DNA of 64,000 nucleotides from Bradyrhizobium viridifuturi (GCF_001238275.1 NZ_LGTB01000001.1:1-64000); one strand, 5' to 3'. Positions 39,267 to 49,484 are shown, counted from the first letter of the stretch. Translations and numbers: made by a program. The notes: generated by a model not told the origin, from the letters alone.

Positions 39267-40786
39267 CTATCCGTCTGTGCGTGATGGGGAGGAGGGGGTG
39301 AAAGTCGGGCCGTTAGGCTTGATACGAATGCCCGGTCGCAAATGTTTCCACGGCAGCGTGGCGGGATCGGCGGGCATCGGCCCGGGCGCGGCGCAGATCA
39401 GCAGTTTCTCGGCGATCGACTCGAAATCGGCGCGGAAGTGCACCGAACTCTTGTTGACCAGGATCTTCTGTGCGGTCGGCTCGATGCCGACATAGCGGTA
39501 CATCGCCTGGTCTGCGAGCTGCGCCTTGTAGGAGCCGACGACGACGCGAACATCGCCGACCCGCAGGCAGGCGGAGGGTCCCATGTCCATGTCGCGTCCG
39601 CCGTAAAATGGCCCCGGCGCGACGAACCGGCCGTCGGAGAGCTTCTCGACGACGAAGGTTTCCCGGTAAGGCGCATCGCCCGGAATACCGGACTTGCCGC
39701 CGAGGTCGAGCGTGACTGTCGCACCGACGCCGGCCGCGTGCGCAGCGCGCGCCGATTGCGGGTCGCAGATGACGCCGGTGGCCGCACTTGCTCCGTTGCG
39801 CACCAGCGCGCGCAGCATGCCCGTGGTGTCGGAATTGCCGCCGCGCCGGGATTGTCCTGGGTGTCGGCGATCACGATCGGCTTCGACGCCGATGCCGCGA
39901 GTTTCATCGCAAGCAGCACGCCCTCGTCGGGCATATAGATCGGGCCGTCGAAATCGTTCTCGTGGCTTTCGACCAGCGCGACCATGCTGTCGGCGGCAGC
40001 GTCGGCATCGGCTTGGGTCCGGCCATAGGCGAATACGCTCGGGCCGCAGTCCTTGATATCGGCGGCCGGGAAGCCGAACGCAAACGAAAGCGTCGGAACA
40101 GCGTCGCTCTCCAGCGCCGCAAGCTTCTGATAGATGCCCTTGGCCGGCTGGTCGTTGGTGCATTGCCAACTGATCGCGATCAGGAAAGGCAGCTGCCGGA
40201 ACGCCTTTGCGAGAGGTTGCCTGGAGTTGAGCAACAAGGCCAAATGCCTGGCGCAGGCGCGGCCAGTATCGGCCATGTCGACATGCGGATAGGTGCGGTA
40301 GGCGATCAGTGCATCGGCATGTTCGATCATCTCGGCCGAGACGTTCGCATGCAGATCAAGGCTCGCAACCAGCGGAATGTCCTTGCCGATCGCCTTGCGC
40401 ACGCGCGCGAGGATTTCGCCTTCGCCGTCGTCATGGTGCTCGGTCACCATGGCGCCGTGCAGATCGAGGTAGACGGCATCGATCGGCCCGGCGGCGACGA
40501 TGCCGTCGACCATGTCCTTGACGATCCGCTCGAAGGCGTCCTTCGTCACATGCGCTGACGGCGTTGCACCGGTCGCAATCGTCGGCGCCAGCTCCCAGCC
40601 ATAGGCCTCCGCCGCCTCGACAAAGCCGGCGAGGCCGGCATTGATCTTGCGCATCACCTTGAGCACCTCGGCGCCGCGCGTCATCGACGGCCAGCCGCCG
40701 CCATGCACGAAGTCGTCATAGGTTGCCTTCGTCGGTGCGAAGGTGTTGGTCTCGTGCAGGAAGCCGCCAACGGCGATGCGGGTCAT
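39267..40786 (-). pseudogene. MlrC-type (M81) metallopeptidase, split by one missing base
   Basis: M81 proteins include MlrC, which degrades linear microcystin fragments, but most homologs act on other small peptides. The first part shows RIAVGGFLHETNTFAPTKATYDDF, YLDLHGAMVTEHHDDGEGEIL, SLDLHANVSAEMIEHADALI and YRTYPHVDMADTG, which carry Zn ligands. At ADTQDNPG the frame slips. The expected GGGNSDTTGMLRALV continues in another frame to 39267. One added G near 39843, in a GGCGG run, gives 506 residues. The ATG at 40786 fits the family. Next to it lie two more hydrolases and, 230 bp upstream, a Dpp-type transporter. The break is probably a sequencing deletion. Confidence 0.88.
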
Positions 40787-40858
40787 CAAGTCGGTCTCGA
40801 CACGTTTCTTCGATGATGAGGCGATTTGGAAGCAATCGCATCATCCCGTCATTTCAGT

Positions 40859-40907
40859 TTGAGCATGATCGTTCGAAAGCCGGTTCGCCCTTTCCGGATC
40901 GTGCTCT
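40859..40907. repeat. Palindromic intergenic repeat, type D (copy 1)
   Basis: TTGAGCATGATC pairs with GATCGTGCTC around a CGAAAGCCGG / CCGGAT centre. A longer relative is at 54200-54252. The type is common in bradyrhizobial intergenic DNA. Confidence 0.65.
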
Positions 40908-41020
40908 GGCGCGCGACGTTAAGCGTGTCGTCGCGCCAAGCGCAAGCCGGGGAGCACTGCCGGAATTGCATGCCCTATGGGCGTATTGAAAGGCCCACAG
41001 TTCAGGCTAAGGCTAAAGAC

Positions 41021-42685
41021 CTAGGCGGTTGCCACAATGCCTTCCGAAACCGGGCGGAAGTTGGCGAAGTCCCAGCCGCGTCCGGGTGCCGCCTCGAGCA
41101 GCGCACGGGTATAGGCCTGCTGCGGATTGGTCAGCACCTCGGCGGCCGGTCCCTGTTCCACGACCCGTCCACGCTGCATCACGGCGACGTCGTCGCAGAT
41201 TTGTGCGGCGACGCGCAAATCATGTGTGATGAACAACAGCGCGATGCCCAGCCGCCGCTGGATCTCGTCGAGCAGATCCAGCACCTGCGCCTGCACCGAG
41301 ACGTCGAGCGCCGATACGGCTTCATCAGCCACCAGCACGTCGGGATCGAGCGCCAGCGCGCGGGCGATCGCGATGCGCTGGCGCTGGCCGCCGGAGAACT
41401 GGTGCGGATAGCGCGAGATGGCGTCGGGCGGCAGATGGACCAGCTCGAGCAGCTCGCGGGCCCGCACCAGCGCGTCCTTGCGCGGCATGCCGTAATTGAT
41501 CGGTCCCTCGGCGATGCTCTCGCCGACGGTGACGCGCGGATTGAGTGAGCGGTAGGGGTCCTGGAAGATGATCTGGATCTTCTGCCGATGCGGCTGCAGC
41601 AGCCGGCGCGACAGGTCGGAAATCTCGCGGCCGGCAAGCCGTACCCCGCCCGAGGTCGGATCGATCAGCCGGACGATGCAGCGCGCCACCGTCGACTTGC
41701 CGGAGCCGCTTTCGCCGACGATGCCGAGCGTGCGGCCCTTGCGCAGCGTCAGCGTGACGTTGCTGGCGGCGGCGACCTCACGGGCTTTGCCATAGAGCGA
41801 CCGCTCCCGGTAGACCTTGCTGAGCTCGTTGGCTTCCAGCACCACGGGCTCCGATGTCTCCGGGCGTGGCGCGCGCGGCACCAGGCTCGGCACCGAGGAC
41901 AACAGGTTGCGGGTGTAGTCCATCTTCGGATTGCGCAGCACGTCCTGCAGCGGACCGGCTTCGACCAGGCGGCCGTGCCGCATCACCGCGACGCGGTCGG
42001 CGATCTCGGCCACCACGCCCATGTCGTGGGTGATGAACAGAACCGCGGTGCCGTGATCGCGCTGCAGATCACGGATCAGGGCGAGGATCTGCTTCTGGGT
42101 GGTGACGTCGAGTGCCGTGGTCGGCTCGTCGGCGATCAACAGCTTTGGCTCCAGCACCAGCGCCATCGCGATCATGATGCGCTGGCGCTGTCCGCCCGAC
42201 AGGCGGTGAGGGTAGGAGGAGAAGATGCGCTCCACATCGGGCAGCCGCACATGCTCCATCATCGCCAGGATCTTCTGGCGCCGCGCGCGGGAGTCGAGAT
42301 CGGTATGGGCGCGCAGCACCTCGTCGATCTGTCGGCCGACCGGCACCACAGGATTGAGCGCGGTCATCGGTTCCTGGAAGATCATCGCCATCCGCGTTGC
42401 GCGCAACTGGCGCAGCCGCCGGTCGGTCGCGGTGAGCAGTTCCTCGCCGACCAGCTTGACGCTGCCGCCGGACGGCACCAGCGTGCCCTTCTGCTGCAGG
42501 CCCATCACGGTGAGCGAGGTCACCGACTTGCCCGAGCCGCTTTCGCCGACCAGGCAGAGCGTCTCGCCCTCGTGCACCTGGAGGGAGAGGTCGTCGATGA
42601 TGCGATGCGCGTCCGCCTTGCGGCCGAGGCCGACGACGAGGTTGTTGATGTCGAGCACGACGTTGGAAGGGTTGGCTGTGGTCAC
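41021..42685 (-). CDS. Peptide ABC importer ATPase, fused DppD-DppF type
   Basis: This 554-residue protein holds two ABC ATPase domains in one chain. The first (about 10-260) has [27 protein letters not shown] and [12 protein letters not shown]. The second (about 295-540) has [28 protein letters not shown] and [12 protein letters not shown]. Both also carry the oligopeptide-type C-terminal extension ([14 protein letters not shown]). It powers the DppB/DppC-like permeases encoded just upstream, whose last four bases overlap it. The cargo is probably di- or oligopeptides, given the neighbouring peptidases. Confidence 0.95.
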   Translation of the reverse strand: MTTANPSNVVLDINNLVVGLGRKADAHRIIDDLSLQVHEGETLCLVGESGSGKSVTSLTVMGLQQKGTLVPSGGSVKLVGEELLTATDRRLRQLRATRMAMIFQEPMTALNPVVPVGRQIDEVLRAHTDLDSRARRQKILAMMEHVRLPDVERIFSSYPHRLSGGQRQRIMIAMALVLEPKLLIADEPTTALDVTTQKQILALIRDLQRDHGTAVLFITHDMGVVAEIADRVAVMRHGRLVEAGPLQDVLRNPKMDYTRNLLSSVPSLVPRAPRPETSEPVVLEANELSKVYRERSLYGKAREVAAASNVTLTLRKGRTLGIVGESGSGKSTVARCIVRLIDPTSGGVRLAGREISDLSRRLLQPHRQKIQIIFQDPYRSLNPRVTVGESIAEGPINYGMPRKDALVRARELLELVHLPPDAISRYPHQFSGGQRQRIAIARALALDPDVLVADEAVSALDVSVQAQVLDLLDEIQRRLGIALLFITHDLRVAAQICDDVAVMQRGRVVEQGPAAEVLTNPQQAYTRALLEAAPGRGWDFANFRPVSEGIVATA

Positions 42686-43569
42686 TTGCCCTCACGCTGC
42701 TTCATGCGGGGATCGAGCGCGTCGCGCGCGGCGTCGCCGATCAGGTTGATGCTGAGAATGGCGATCGAGAGCAGAAGCCCCGGCCAGAAGATCAGCGACG
42801 GCTTGATCTGGAAGAACGCGCGGCCCTCGGCCATGATGTTGCCCCAGGTCGGCGTCTCCGGCGAGATGCCGGCGCCGAGGAACGACAGGATCGCCTCGGT
42901 CAGAATCGCGGACGCGCAAACGTAAGTGCCTTGCACGATCAGCGGCGCGATCGTGTTCGGCATCAGATGCCGCCACATGATCTTCGGCAGGCTGGAGCCG
43001 AGCGAGATCGCGGCCTCGACATAGGGTTCCTCGCGCGCGGTCAGCACCACCGAGCGCACCAGCCGTGCCACGCGCGGGATCTCGGGGATGGTGATCGCGA
43101 CCATCACGGTCCAGATGCTGGCGCCAGAAAGCGACACCACGGCGATCGCGAGCAGGATGGCGGGGATCGCCATCAGGCCGTCCATCACGCGCATCAACAC
43201 CGCATCGACCCAGCGGAAGAAGCCGGCGACGAGGCCGATCAGGAGCCCGACGGCGATCGAGCAGACGGCGGCGCCGATCCCGATGATCAGCGAGATTCGG
43301 GCGCCGTAGATGATGCGCGACAACAGGTCGCGTCCATAAGCATCAGTGCCGAGCAGGTACTGCGCGCTCGCCGGCTTCAGCCGCTGCGCCGGCGTCAGCA
43401 AGAGAGGATCATGAGGCGCAAGGAGCGGCGCGAAGATCGCCATCAGGATGATGAGGACGAGGCAGATCGTCGCAACTGCGATGATCGGCGTCGACGTCAG
43501 GAAGCCGAACTTGACGCGGAACGGCCGGGTGACGGGGAGGGAGGATTCGGGGAGGGTATCGATCGCCAT
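42682..43569 (-). CDS. Peptide ABC importer permease, DppC-like
   Basis: This 295-residue inner-membrane protein has an N-terminal helix and a six-helix permease core with DAYGRDLLSRIIYGARISL, typical of DppC, and the ATPase-contact EAAISLGSSLPKIMWRHLMPN loop. It begins 3 bp after the DppB-like stop and overlaps the ATPase start by 4 bp, so the genes are in one operon. Confidence 0.95.
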   Translation of the reverse strand: MAIDTLPESSLPVTRPFRVKFGFLTSTPIIAVATICLVLIILMAIFAPLLAPHDPLLLTPAQRLKPASAQYLLGTDAYGRDLLSRIIYGARISLIIGIGAAVCSIAVGLLIGLVAGFFRWVDAVLMRVMDGLMAIPAILLAIAVVSLSGASIWTVMVAITIPEIPRVARLVRSVVLTAREEPYVEAAISLGSSLPKIMWRHLMPNTIAPLIVQGTYVCASAILTEAILSFLGAGISPETPTWGNIMAEGRAFFQIKPSLIFWPGLLLSIAILSINLIGDAARDALDPRMKQREGK

Positions 43570-43572
43570 TGC

Positions 43573-44514
43573 TCAGTACCGGATACGAGGATCGAGCAGG
43601 GTGTACGCCACGTCGATCAACAGATTGACGCCGACATAGATGCCTGACGTCAACAGGATCATGGCCTGGATCACCGGATAGTCGCGCGCCAGCACCGCAT
43701 CGACGGTGAGGCGGCCAATGCCGGGCAGGTTGAACACGCTCTCGGTGACGACGACGCCGGAGATCAGCAGCGCGAAGCCGGAGCCGATCACGGTGATGAC
43801 GGGCACCGCGGCGTTGCGCAGCGCATGGCGCAGCAGCACACCGGCCTCGCCGATGCCCTTGGCGCGTGCCGTGCGCACGTAGTCTTCGCCGAGCACGTCG
43901 AGCATCGAGGCCCGCGTCATGCGTGCGATCAACGCGACATAGATGAAGGAGAGGGTACAGGTTGGCAGGATGATGCGCTCGAAGAACGGACCGAAGCCGG
44001 CCGAGATGCTCTTGAAGCCCTGCACCGGCACCCAGCGCAGGTCGATCGCAAACACCTGGATCAGCACATAGCCGATCACGAACACCGGCACCGAGAAGCC
44101 GAGCACCGACAGTCCCATCACGAAGCGATCGATCCAGGTGCCGTGCTTCCAGGCCGCGATCACGCCGAGCGGAACCGCGACCAGGATCGAGAGGATGATG
44201 GTGGCCAGCGCGACCGAAATCGATGGCTCGAGGCGCGGGCCGATCATCTCGAGGATCGGCTTGTTCGAGATCAGGGAAACGCCGAGGTCGCCATGCAGGA
44301 GCTTCGCGACCCAGGTGTAGAACTGGATGTAGATCGGCTCGTTGAGACCGAGCGAGGTGCGGATGCGATCGAGCTGTTCGGGCGTCGCGTTGTCGCCGGC
44401 GAGGATTGCGGCGGGGTCGCCCGGCGTCAGCCGCAGCAACAGGAACACGAACAGCGCCACCACGCCCATCACGGGAATGGCGGCGAGGATGCGGCGAAGC
44501 AGATATCCGAGCAT
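43573..44514 (-). CDS. Peptide ABC importer permease, DppB-like
   Basis: This 313-residue membrane protein is the DppB-type partner. It shows LRLTPGDPAAILAGDNATPEQLDRIRTSLGLNEPIYIQF and the ATPase-contact YVRTARAKGIGEAGVLLRHALRNAAVPV loop. It heads the transporter operon. The 274 bp upstream (44515-44788) hold no gene I can see and may carry its promoter. Confidence 0.95.
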   Translation of the reverse strand: MLGYLLRRILAAIPVMGVVALFVFLLLRLTPGDPAAILAGDNATPEQLDRIRTSLGLNEPIYIQFYTWVAKLLHGDLGVSLISNKPILEMIGPRLEPSISVALATIILSILVAVPLGVIAAWKHGTWIDRFVMGLSVLGFSVPVFVIGYVLIQVFAIDLRWVPVQGFKSISAGFGPFFERIILPTCTLSFIYVALIARMTRASMLDVLGEDYVRTARAKGIGEAGVLLRHALRNAAVPVITVIGSGFALLISGVVVTESVFNLPGIGRLTVDAVLARDYPVIQAMILLTSGIYVGVNLLIDVAYTLLDPRIRY

Positions 44515-44788
44515 CGCTGCTATCTCCTGCGGTCAGATGGTGCGAAGCGAAGGCTGGGCCGCATCATACTCATGGTGTCCCCGTGATGTGTCTCATGCGC
44601 TTCTGCGTCTCGTCTCAAAGCCAGCGCGAACGTGATGAATTTGCAGGCAAATACTGTGCCAATGGCGACGTTATATCAAGGCGCGGTTCGGGCCGTTGGC
44701 GGCCTCCCTTGGTCTGATGCTGCTATTTCGAATTGCACTTGTCGTCATGTGCCACCGACCTGAAGCGACAAGTTCATTCACGCTCTCA

Positions 44789-46075
44789 TCACGCCGCACC
44801 AGTCGCGACGAACAGCGCGATGCTCTGTGTTGTCTTGCGAAGGCTGTCGAGCTCGACACGTTCGTTGAACGCATGCGGGCCGACACCGTAAGGTCCATAG
44901 CAAAGCGCAGGGATGCCGTAGTCGACACAGTAGTAGCGGGTGTCGTTGACGGCCGTCGACAGCCGCTCCTGCATCGGAGCCTGGAAGACGGAGAGATGGG
45001 CAGCCGACAGAGCCGCTTCCGCTTCGCTGCCGGGCTCGCACACGGCCGCGTCCGCCTGAAAGCCACTCCACACGAGCTCGGCCGGATTGCCGGACAGGAA
45101 CTCGTCGGCCTTGTGCGCCTCGGCCAGGCATTCCTCGATGCCGCGCATCGCTTGCTGCGGCGTTTCGCCCGGCAGCAGACCGAGCCGGCAATCCAGCTCG
45201 CACCAGGCCGCGGTCGAACTGGCCCAATCGCCGCCCTTGATGATCCCGACGTTGAACTTGATCGGGTTCTTGACGTTGCGGAACCAGCTGTTGTCGAGCG
45301 CCCGGGCATTGAGCGCCTTGGTGTAGTCCTGGAACGCGCGCACCAGATGCATCGCCGACAGGATGGCGCTCGTCCCGGCCTCGGAATAGGCGACATGCAC
45401 CGGCGTGCCGCGGACGCGCAGGCGGAACCAGACGGCGCCGACCTGGGCGCGCGTCAGCGTGTGTCCGGTCGGTTCGGGAATGAGGCAGGCGTCGGCGCGA
45501 TAGCCGCGCATCAACGTCGACAATGCGCCGTTGCCGGTGCTCTCTTCCTCGGTCACGGTCTGCAGATGGATGCGCCCGGCCGGGGCATAGCCTGCGTCGC
45601 GGATCGCATCGAGCGCGAAGATCATTGCCGAGACGCCGGCCTTCATGTCTTGCGCGCCGCGCCCGAACATCCAGCCGTCCTGCACGGCGCCCGAGAACGG
45701 CGGCTGGTCCCAAAGGTCAGCGGGCCCTTCCGGCACCACGTCGATATGACCTTGCAGGATCAGGCTGCGGCCGCTGCCTTTGCTGTTGAGCGTCGCAACC
45801 ACCTGCTGCGATCCGGCCAGATCGATGCCGTCCATCGGTGCAGCCTTCGGATGGCTCATCAGGTTGACGTCCGCAAGGCTGAACGCGTCGACGTCGTAGC
45901 GGCGCTTGGCGAATTGCTCGGCCAGCCAATGCTGCTGCGGCGCTTCGTGTCCGCGCAGGCTGCGGAATTGCACCATGCGCGACAGGAACGCGATCTGATC
46001 GTCGAAGTTTCGATCGACGGCCGCGCACAGCTCGGCGGCAATCTGATCCGGCTTGGTCAACGTCCCGGTTGTCAT
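44789..46075 (-). CDS. M20 peptidase (ArgE/DapE-like)
   Basis: This 428-residue enzyme is an M20 metallopeptidase or deacylase. Metal-site motifs are SLILQGHIDVVPEG (first His and Asp), FGRGAQDMKAGVSAMIFAL and the catalytic TVTEEESTGNGAL. The C-terminal GIPALCYGPYGVGPHAFNERVE holds the last His ligand. The ATG at 46075 overlaps the stop of the small ORF at 46072-46257 by four bases (ATGA), indicating translational coupling. It lies between the DadA-like oxidase and the transporter genes and should release amino acids from acylated or peptide substrates. Confidence 0.92.
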   Translation of the reverse strand: MTTGTLTKPDQIAAELCAAVDRNFDDQIAFLSRMVQFRSLRGHEAPQQHWLAEQFAKRRYDVDAFSLADVNLMSHPKAAPMDGIDLAGSQQVVATLNSKGSGRSLILQGHIDVVPEGPADLWDQPPFSGAVQDGWMFGRGAQDMKAGVSAMIFALDAIRDAGYAPAGRIHLQTVTEEESTGNGALSTLMRGYRADACLIPEPTGHTLTRAQVGAVWFRLRVRGTPVHVAYSEAGTSAILSAMHLVRAFQDYTKALNARALDNSWFRNVKNPIKFNVGIIKGGDWASSTAAWCELDCRLGLLPGETPQQAMRGIEECLAEAHKADEFLSGNPAELVWSGFQADAAVCEPGSEAEAALSAAHLSVFQAPMQERLSTAVNDTRYYCVDYGIPALCYGPYGVGPHAFNERVELDSLRKTTQSIALFVATGAA

Positions 46076-46257
46076 GTCGCGCCTTTCGTGGAGCCTTGAG
46101 CGTTGAGCGTTTCGGAAAGGCGGCGCAGTGAGCCGACGCGCGTGCCGGTGGCGAGGTTGCGTGTCGGTCGATCGAAGAGATTGCCGCCGGCACACATGCC
46201 GACCGGAATGCCGCGCCGGGCCGCATTGCCATGCGTGCCCGTGACCCCAATGCGCAT
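46072..46257 (-). CDS. Small ORF coupled to the M20 peptidase
   Basis: This 61-residue ORF starts at ATG 46257 with a strong GGGAGGGG site upstream and ends TGA inside the M20 start (ATGA overlap). It reads MRIGVTGTHGNAARRG then IPVGMCAGGNLFDRPTRN. I do not recognise a family. The site and overlap argue that it is translated, either as a small protein or as a leader that controls M20 translation. It could also be the trimmed end of a larger lost gene. Confidence 0.5.
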   Translation of the reverse strand: MRIGVTGTHGNAARRGIPVGMCAGGNLFDRPTRNLATGTRVGSLRRLSETLNAQGSTKGAT

Positions 46258-46383
46258 TGTCCCCTCCCGCGCTGAAGCGCTTTTCCCCATTACGACGCTA
46301 ATCGTTGTCACGCGACGATTCCCAGCGAATCCGGACTTGGACACACGCAAATACGCACATATTCTTCCTCTCCGGTCGGATAA

Positions 46384-47691
46384 TTAGGGGAAAGCTGCGC
46401 GGGCGGGCTCGGTCGCACCGACCTGCGATGGCACCATTGAAGGCGTGTCGAGGTCGCGCCAGTCATCGATCGCACCCGCGATCATCTGTGCCGTCGCGGC
46501 CGACAGCGTCCAGCCGAGATGACCGTGGCCGGTGTTGTAGAACACGCCAGGAATCCGCCCCGCGCGCACCACCGGCATCATGTTCGGCATCATCGGGCGC
46601 AGGCCGGCCCATGGCATGACCTTCGAGGTGTCGATACCAGGAAAATGATGCCGCACCCAATCCACCAGCGGCTGGATGCGGTCGGCCCTGATATCGCGGT
46701 TGAAGCCGTTGAACTCGGCGGTGCCGGCGACGCGGAAGCGGTCGGCGCCGAGCCGGCTGGTGACGATTTTTGCTGCTTCATCGAGCAGGCTGACGGTTGG
46801 CGCTGCATCCCGGCTTTGCGGCGCATCGAGCTGCACGGTGATCGAGTAGCCCTTCACCGGATAGACGTTGACGCGGTCGTTGAGCAGGCTTGCGAAGTGG
46901 CGGCTTGCCACGCCGGCGCAAACGACAATTCCGTCCGCTTGCAGTTCATGTCGTGTCACGACATCAGCATCATGGGAGGCGGCATCGTTCCAGCCGATGC
47001 GGAAACCGCCGTCGCTGCGCGCGATGGTGTCGACATCGGCCTCATGGACGAAGGTCGCGCCGCGGCGGGCGCAGGCGTCGGCGAGGCCGCGCGTGAATTT
47101 GTGGATATCGCCGGTCGCATCCGAGGGCGTGAAGAAGCCGCCATAGCAGGCCGTCTGCAGCGCGGGTTCGATGCTGCGGATTTCGTCCGGCGTCACCGGC
47201 CGGCGGTCGAGCCCACCCTGTTGCAGCAACGTGTTGACGCGCAGGCCGGCCTCGAAGCCGGCCTTGTCGTGATAGACGTGAAGGATGCCGCGGCGCTCAA
47301 GATCGAAGGCGATGTTCTCGCGCTGTGCGATCGAGAACAGGTGCTTGCGCGCTTCGATTGCGAGCTTTGTGGTCTCGATGGTGTTGCTGCGATAGCGCGT
47401 GATGCCGCCGACGAACTCGCCGATCCACGAATATTTGTGCCAGCTCGGCTTCGGGTTCATCAGCAGCGGCGCGTCGCTTCGGAGCATCCAGCGCAGCCCC
47501 TTCAGAATGGTCGCGGCGCTGTTCCACACCTCCGCATTGCTGGCGGAAAGCTGTCCGCCGTTGGCGAACGAGGTTTCCATGGCGGCGTAGCGATGCCTGT
47601 CGAGGACAGTCACCCGGTAGCCGCGTTCGAGCAGGGCATAGGCCGTCGTTACGCCGGTGATGCCGGCGCCAATGATCGCAATGTGTCGCAT
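46384..47691 (-). CDS. dadA: D-amino-acid dehydrogenase-like FAD oxidoreductase
   Basis: This 435-residue flavoprotein is in the DadA / glycine oxidase (DAO) family, which oxidises D-amino acids, glycine or sarcosine to keto acids at the membrane side of the respiratory chain. The FAD loop HIAIIGAGITGVTTAYALLE is at residues 3-22. Near the end, GLRPMMPNMMPVV and NTGHGHLGWTLSAATA are the usual second FAD and substrate regions. The ATG at 47691 follows GGGAG. A tandem glycine riboswitch lies in its leader, so the preferred substrate may be glycine or a glycine-yielding compound rather than D-alanine. The symbol is by family only. Confidence 0.88.
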   Translation of the reverse strand: MRHIAIIGAGITGVTTAYALLERGYRVTVLDRHRYAAMETSFANGGQLSASNAEVWNSAATILKGLRWMLRSDAPLLMNPKPSWHKYSWIGEFVGGITRYRSNTIETTKLAIEARKHLFSIAQRENIAFDLERRGILHVYHDKAGFEAGLRVNTLLQQGGLDRRPVTPDEIRSIEPALQTACYGGFFTPSDATGDIHKFTRGLADACARRGATFVHEADVDTIARSDGGFRIGWNDAASHDADVVTRHELQADGIVVCAGVASRHFASLLNDRVNVYPVKGYSITVQLDAPQSRDAAPTVSLLDEAAKIVTSRLGADRFRVAGTAEFNGFNRDIRADRIQPLVDWVRHHFPGIDTSKVMPWAGLRPMMPNMMPVVRAGRIPGVFYNTGHGHLGWTLSAATAQMIAGAIDDWRDLDTPSMVPSQVGATEPARAAFP

Positions 47692-47759
47692 GATGGTCTT
47701 CAGGCTCCCGTGTTGTTAGAGTCGCCGAACCGCCGGTGAAACCGGCTGTTTCAGCGCCC

Positions 47760-47980
47760 CATCTGTCACGGTACCTGAGAGCTTGATCCGCATCGGGCCT
47801 CGGCCAGATGCGAACTATCCCCTTCGGTGGACGTCACGGCCCTTGATGTGCGGTCGTGTCGTCTCTCTCCAGATCGTCCTGACGATACAGTCCTTTTGCC
47901 TGAGAGTTTCCGGGGCGGTTGCTCCGTCGGCGCCGAAGCTGACAACACGAATGTTGTCGCTCCGATCTCTCCCGCATCGT
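47760..47980 (-). promoter_or_regulatory. Tandem glycine riboswitch upstream of the DadA-like gene
   Basis: On the minus strand two glycine aptamers follow one another. The first (about 47975 to 47888) opens GGGAGAGATCGG and closes ACTCTCAGGCAAAAGGAC. The second (47872 to 47762) opens CTGGAGAGAGAC, holds CCACCGAAGGGG and closes GCTCTCAGGTACCG. The GGAGAG...CTCTCAGG pairs and the CCGAAGGGG core are hallmarks of this class. The two aptamers are joined by a short linker, as in cooperative glycine riboswitches. A hairpin GCCGG-TTTCA-CCGGC (about 47730-47745) lies between the second aptamer and the start codon and may be part of the switch. Glycine would act on the oxidase gene, and possibly on the genes after it. 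Confidence 0.92.
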
Positions 47981-48070
47981 CGAGTTGGACGGCCGGACCG
48001 TAGGCGAAGCCTCAAAATTGGACAAGGCTAAATTTCGGTCCGGCAGTGCCAACGTGTTGTGCAGTGCAAA

Positions 48071-49201
48071 TCAGTCCAGTGTCGCGAGCAGTGCCGCCAT
48101 CAGGCGGCCGCGGTCGGCGAGACTGTCGACTTCAATATGTTCGTTGAGCGTATGCGCATCGGCGCCGCGAACCCCGAGGCCGTCGAGGGTAGGGATGCCC
48201 ATCGCGCCGGTGAAGTTGCCGTCCGATCCGCCGCCGGCGCTGCCGTGCGGCAGATCGAGGCCCATCGCCGCTGCGAGGCCTTTTGCCTTTTCATACAGCG
48301 CCATGGTGCCGGCATCCGGCTCCCACACCGGGCGGGTGACGCCGCGCGTTACCTTGAACGTCACGTCATTGGCGGTGCCCGACAGCGCCAGCATGCGCTC
48401 GACGCCGCGGTCGAGATCGGCCTGCCGCTTGGCCATGCTGAGCGCTTCGCCGGTGCAGGTCGTCGCGACGCAATTGACCCACTGGCCGCCGTGCACGATG
48501 CCGACCGAGAAGGTGCAGTCCTCGGTGGTCATGCCGTCGATGGCAATGATCTGCCGGGCCATTTCCCGGATCGCGGAACGGCCGGACGACAGCGTCGCGC
48601 CGGCATGGCTCGGCTTGCCGATGGCTTCGAGATTGAAGCGTGCGATCGCGTAGCGGCCGGTGACGACGCCGTTGTTGGGCCGGCCGGGCTCCGGCACCAG
48701 CACATATTTGTTGCGCGCGGCTTCGGCCTCAATGATGTCGCGCGTCGACGGCGTGCCGACCTCTTCATCGGGCGTGAACAGCACGGTGATCGGCAGCGGC
48801 GTGGTGAAGGAGGCGCGCGCCAATTGCCTGATCGCCTCGATCGACAAATAGTTGCCGCCCTTCATGTCGAAGATGCCCGGCCCGAAGCACTTGTTGCCTT
48901 CGCGCCGCCATTTCAGCTTCTCGATGGTGCCGACGGGGTGCACGGTGTCCAGGTGGCCGGCGATCAGGATGCCGGGCTGGCCTTGCTTCGGATGCGGAAA
49001 ACGGGCGCGGACGCAGCCTGCGAAGCCCTGGCGTCCCGCGATGCGTTCGATCGTCGCACCCATGATCGCCATCTCGCGCGCGGCGAGATCGAGCATGCGC
49101 TCGACCGCGCGCGCGTCCCAGGTCGGGCTTTCGCATTCCACCCAGCTGCGCAGTCCCTGCAACATCGCTTCGGAATCAAAAGGAAGATTGGCGGGGTTCA
49201 T
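48071..49201 (-). CDS. M20 peptidase (carboxypeptidase G2-like)
   Basis: This 376-residue enzyme is an M20A metallopeptidase near glutamate carboxypeptidase. The metal ligands lie in ILIAGHLDTVHPVGT, FGPGIFDMKGGNYLS and TVLFTPDEEVGTPSTRD, and GSAGGGSDGNFTGAMGIPTLDGLG is a family mark near the end. The ATG at 49201 faces the divergent binding-protein gene at 49485. Its gene precedes the riboswitch and DadA-like gene on the same strand. It should release C-terminal amino acids from small peptides. Confidence 0.93.
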   Translation of the reverse strand: MNPANLPFDSEAMLQGLRSWVECESPTWDARAVERMLDLAAREMAIMGATIERIAGRQGFAGCVRARFPHPKQGQPGILIAGHLDTVHPVGTIEKLKWRREGNKCFGPGIFDMKGGNYLSIEAIRQLARASFTTPLPITVLFTPDEEVGTPSTRDIIEAEAARNKYVLVPEPGRPNNGVVTGRYAIARFNLEAIGKPSHAGATLSSGRSAIREMARQIIAIDGMTTEDCTFSVGIVHGGQWVNCVATTCTGEALSMAKRQADLDRGVERMLALSGTANDVTFKVTRGVTRPVWEPDAGTMALYEKAKGLAAAMGLDLPHGSAGGGSDGNFTGAMGIPTLDGLGVRGADAHTLNEHIEVDSLADRGRLMAALLATLD

Positions 49202-49246
49202 GACTTCTCTCTCTTCTTGTTTTGCTTGTTGTCTTGTTCGCGCCGA

Positions 49247-49333
49247 TACGCGTTCGCGTATTATACGAAAGGCTCGGGCGAGGACTTTGTAAAGTCAAAT
49301 GCGCCGAACTTGTCGTTCATTCGTTCGTATACG
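49247..49333. promoter_or_regulatory. Palindromes in the divergent M20 / binding-protein promoter
   Basis: Three short dyads lie in the 283-bp divergent region: TACGCG-TT-CGCGTA (49247-49260), CGTAT-T-ATACG (49257-49267) and CGTATACG (49326-49333). The shared CGTAT / ATACG half-sites resemble those of GntR-type regulators. No such regulator gene is in the window, so the assignment is tentative. Confidence 0.35.
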
Positions 49334-49484
49334 TTTGATCCTGCCCGAAACCGATTGACGCGCTTGGCGCTTGATGCAAGTCTCGATTTCACAAGCCATA
49401 CAGCATGTTAGTTCGCCTAAATATCGAACCGCATGCATAACGAATAAGCCGGCTTTGACCAGTTACACGTCAGGAGAGATTTCC

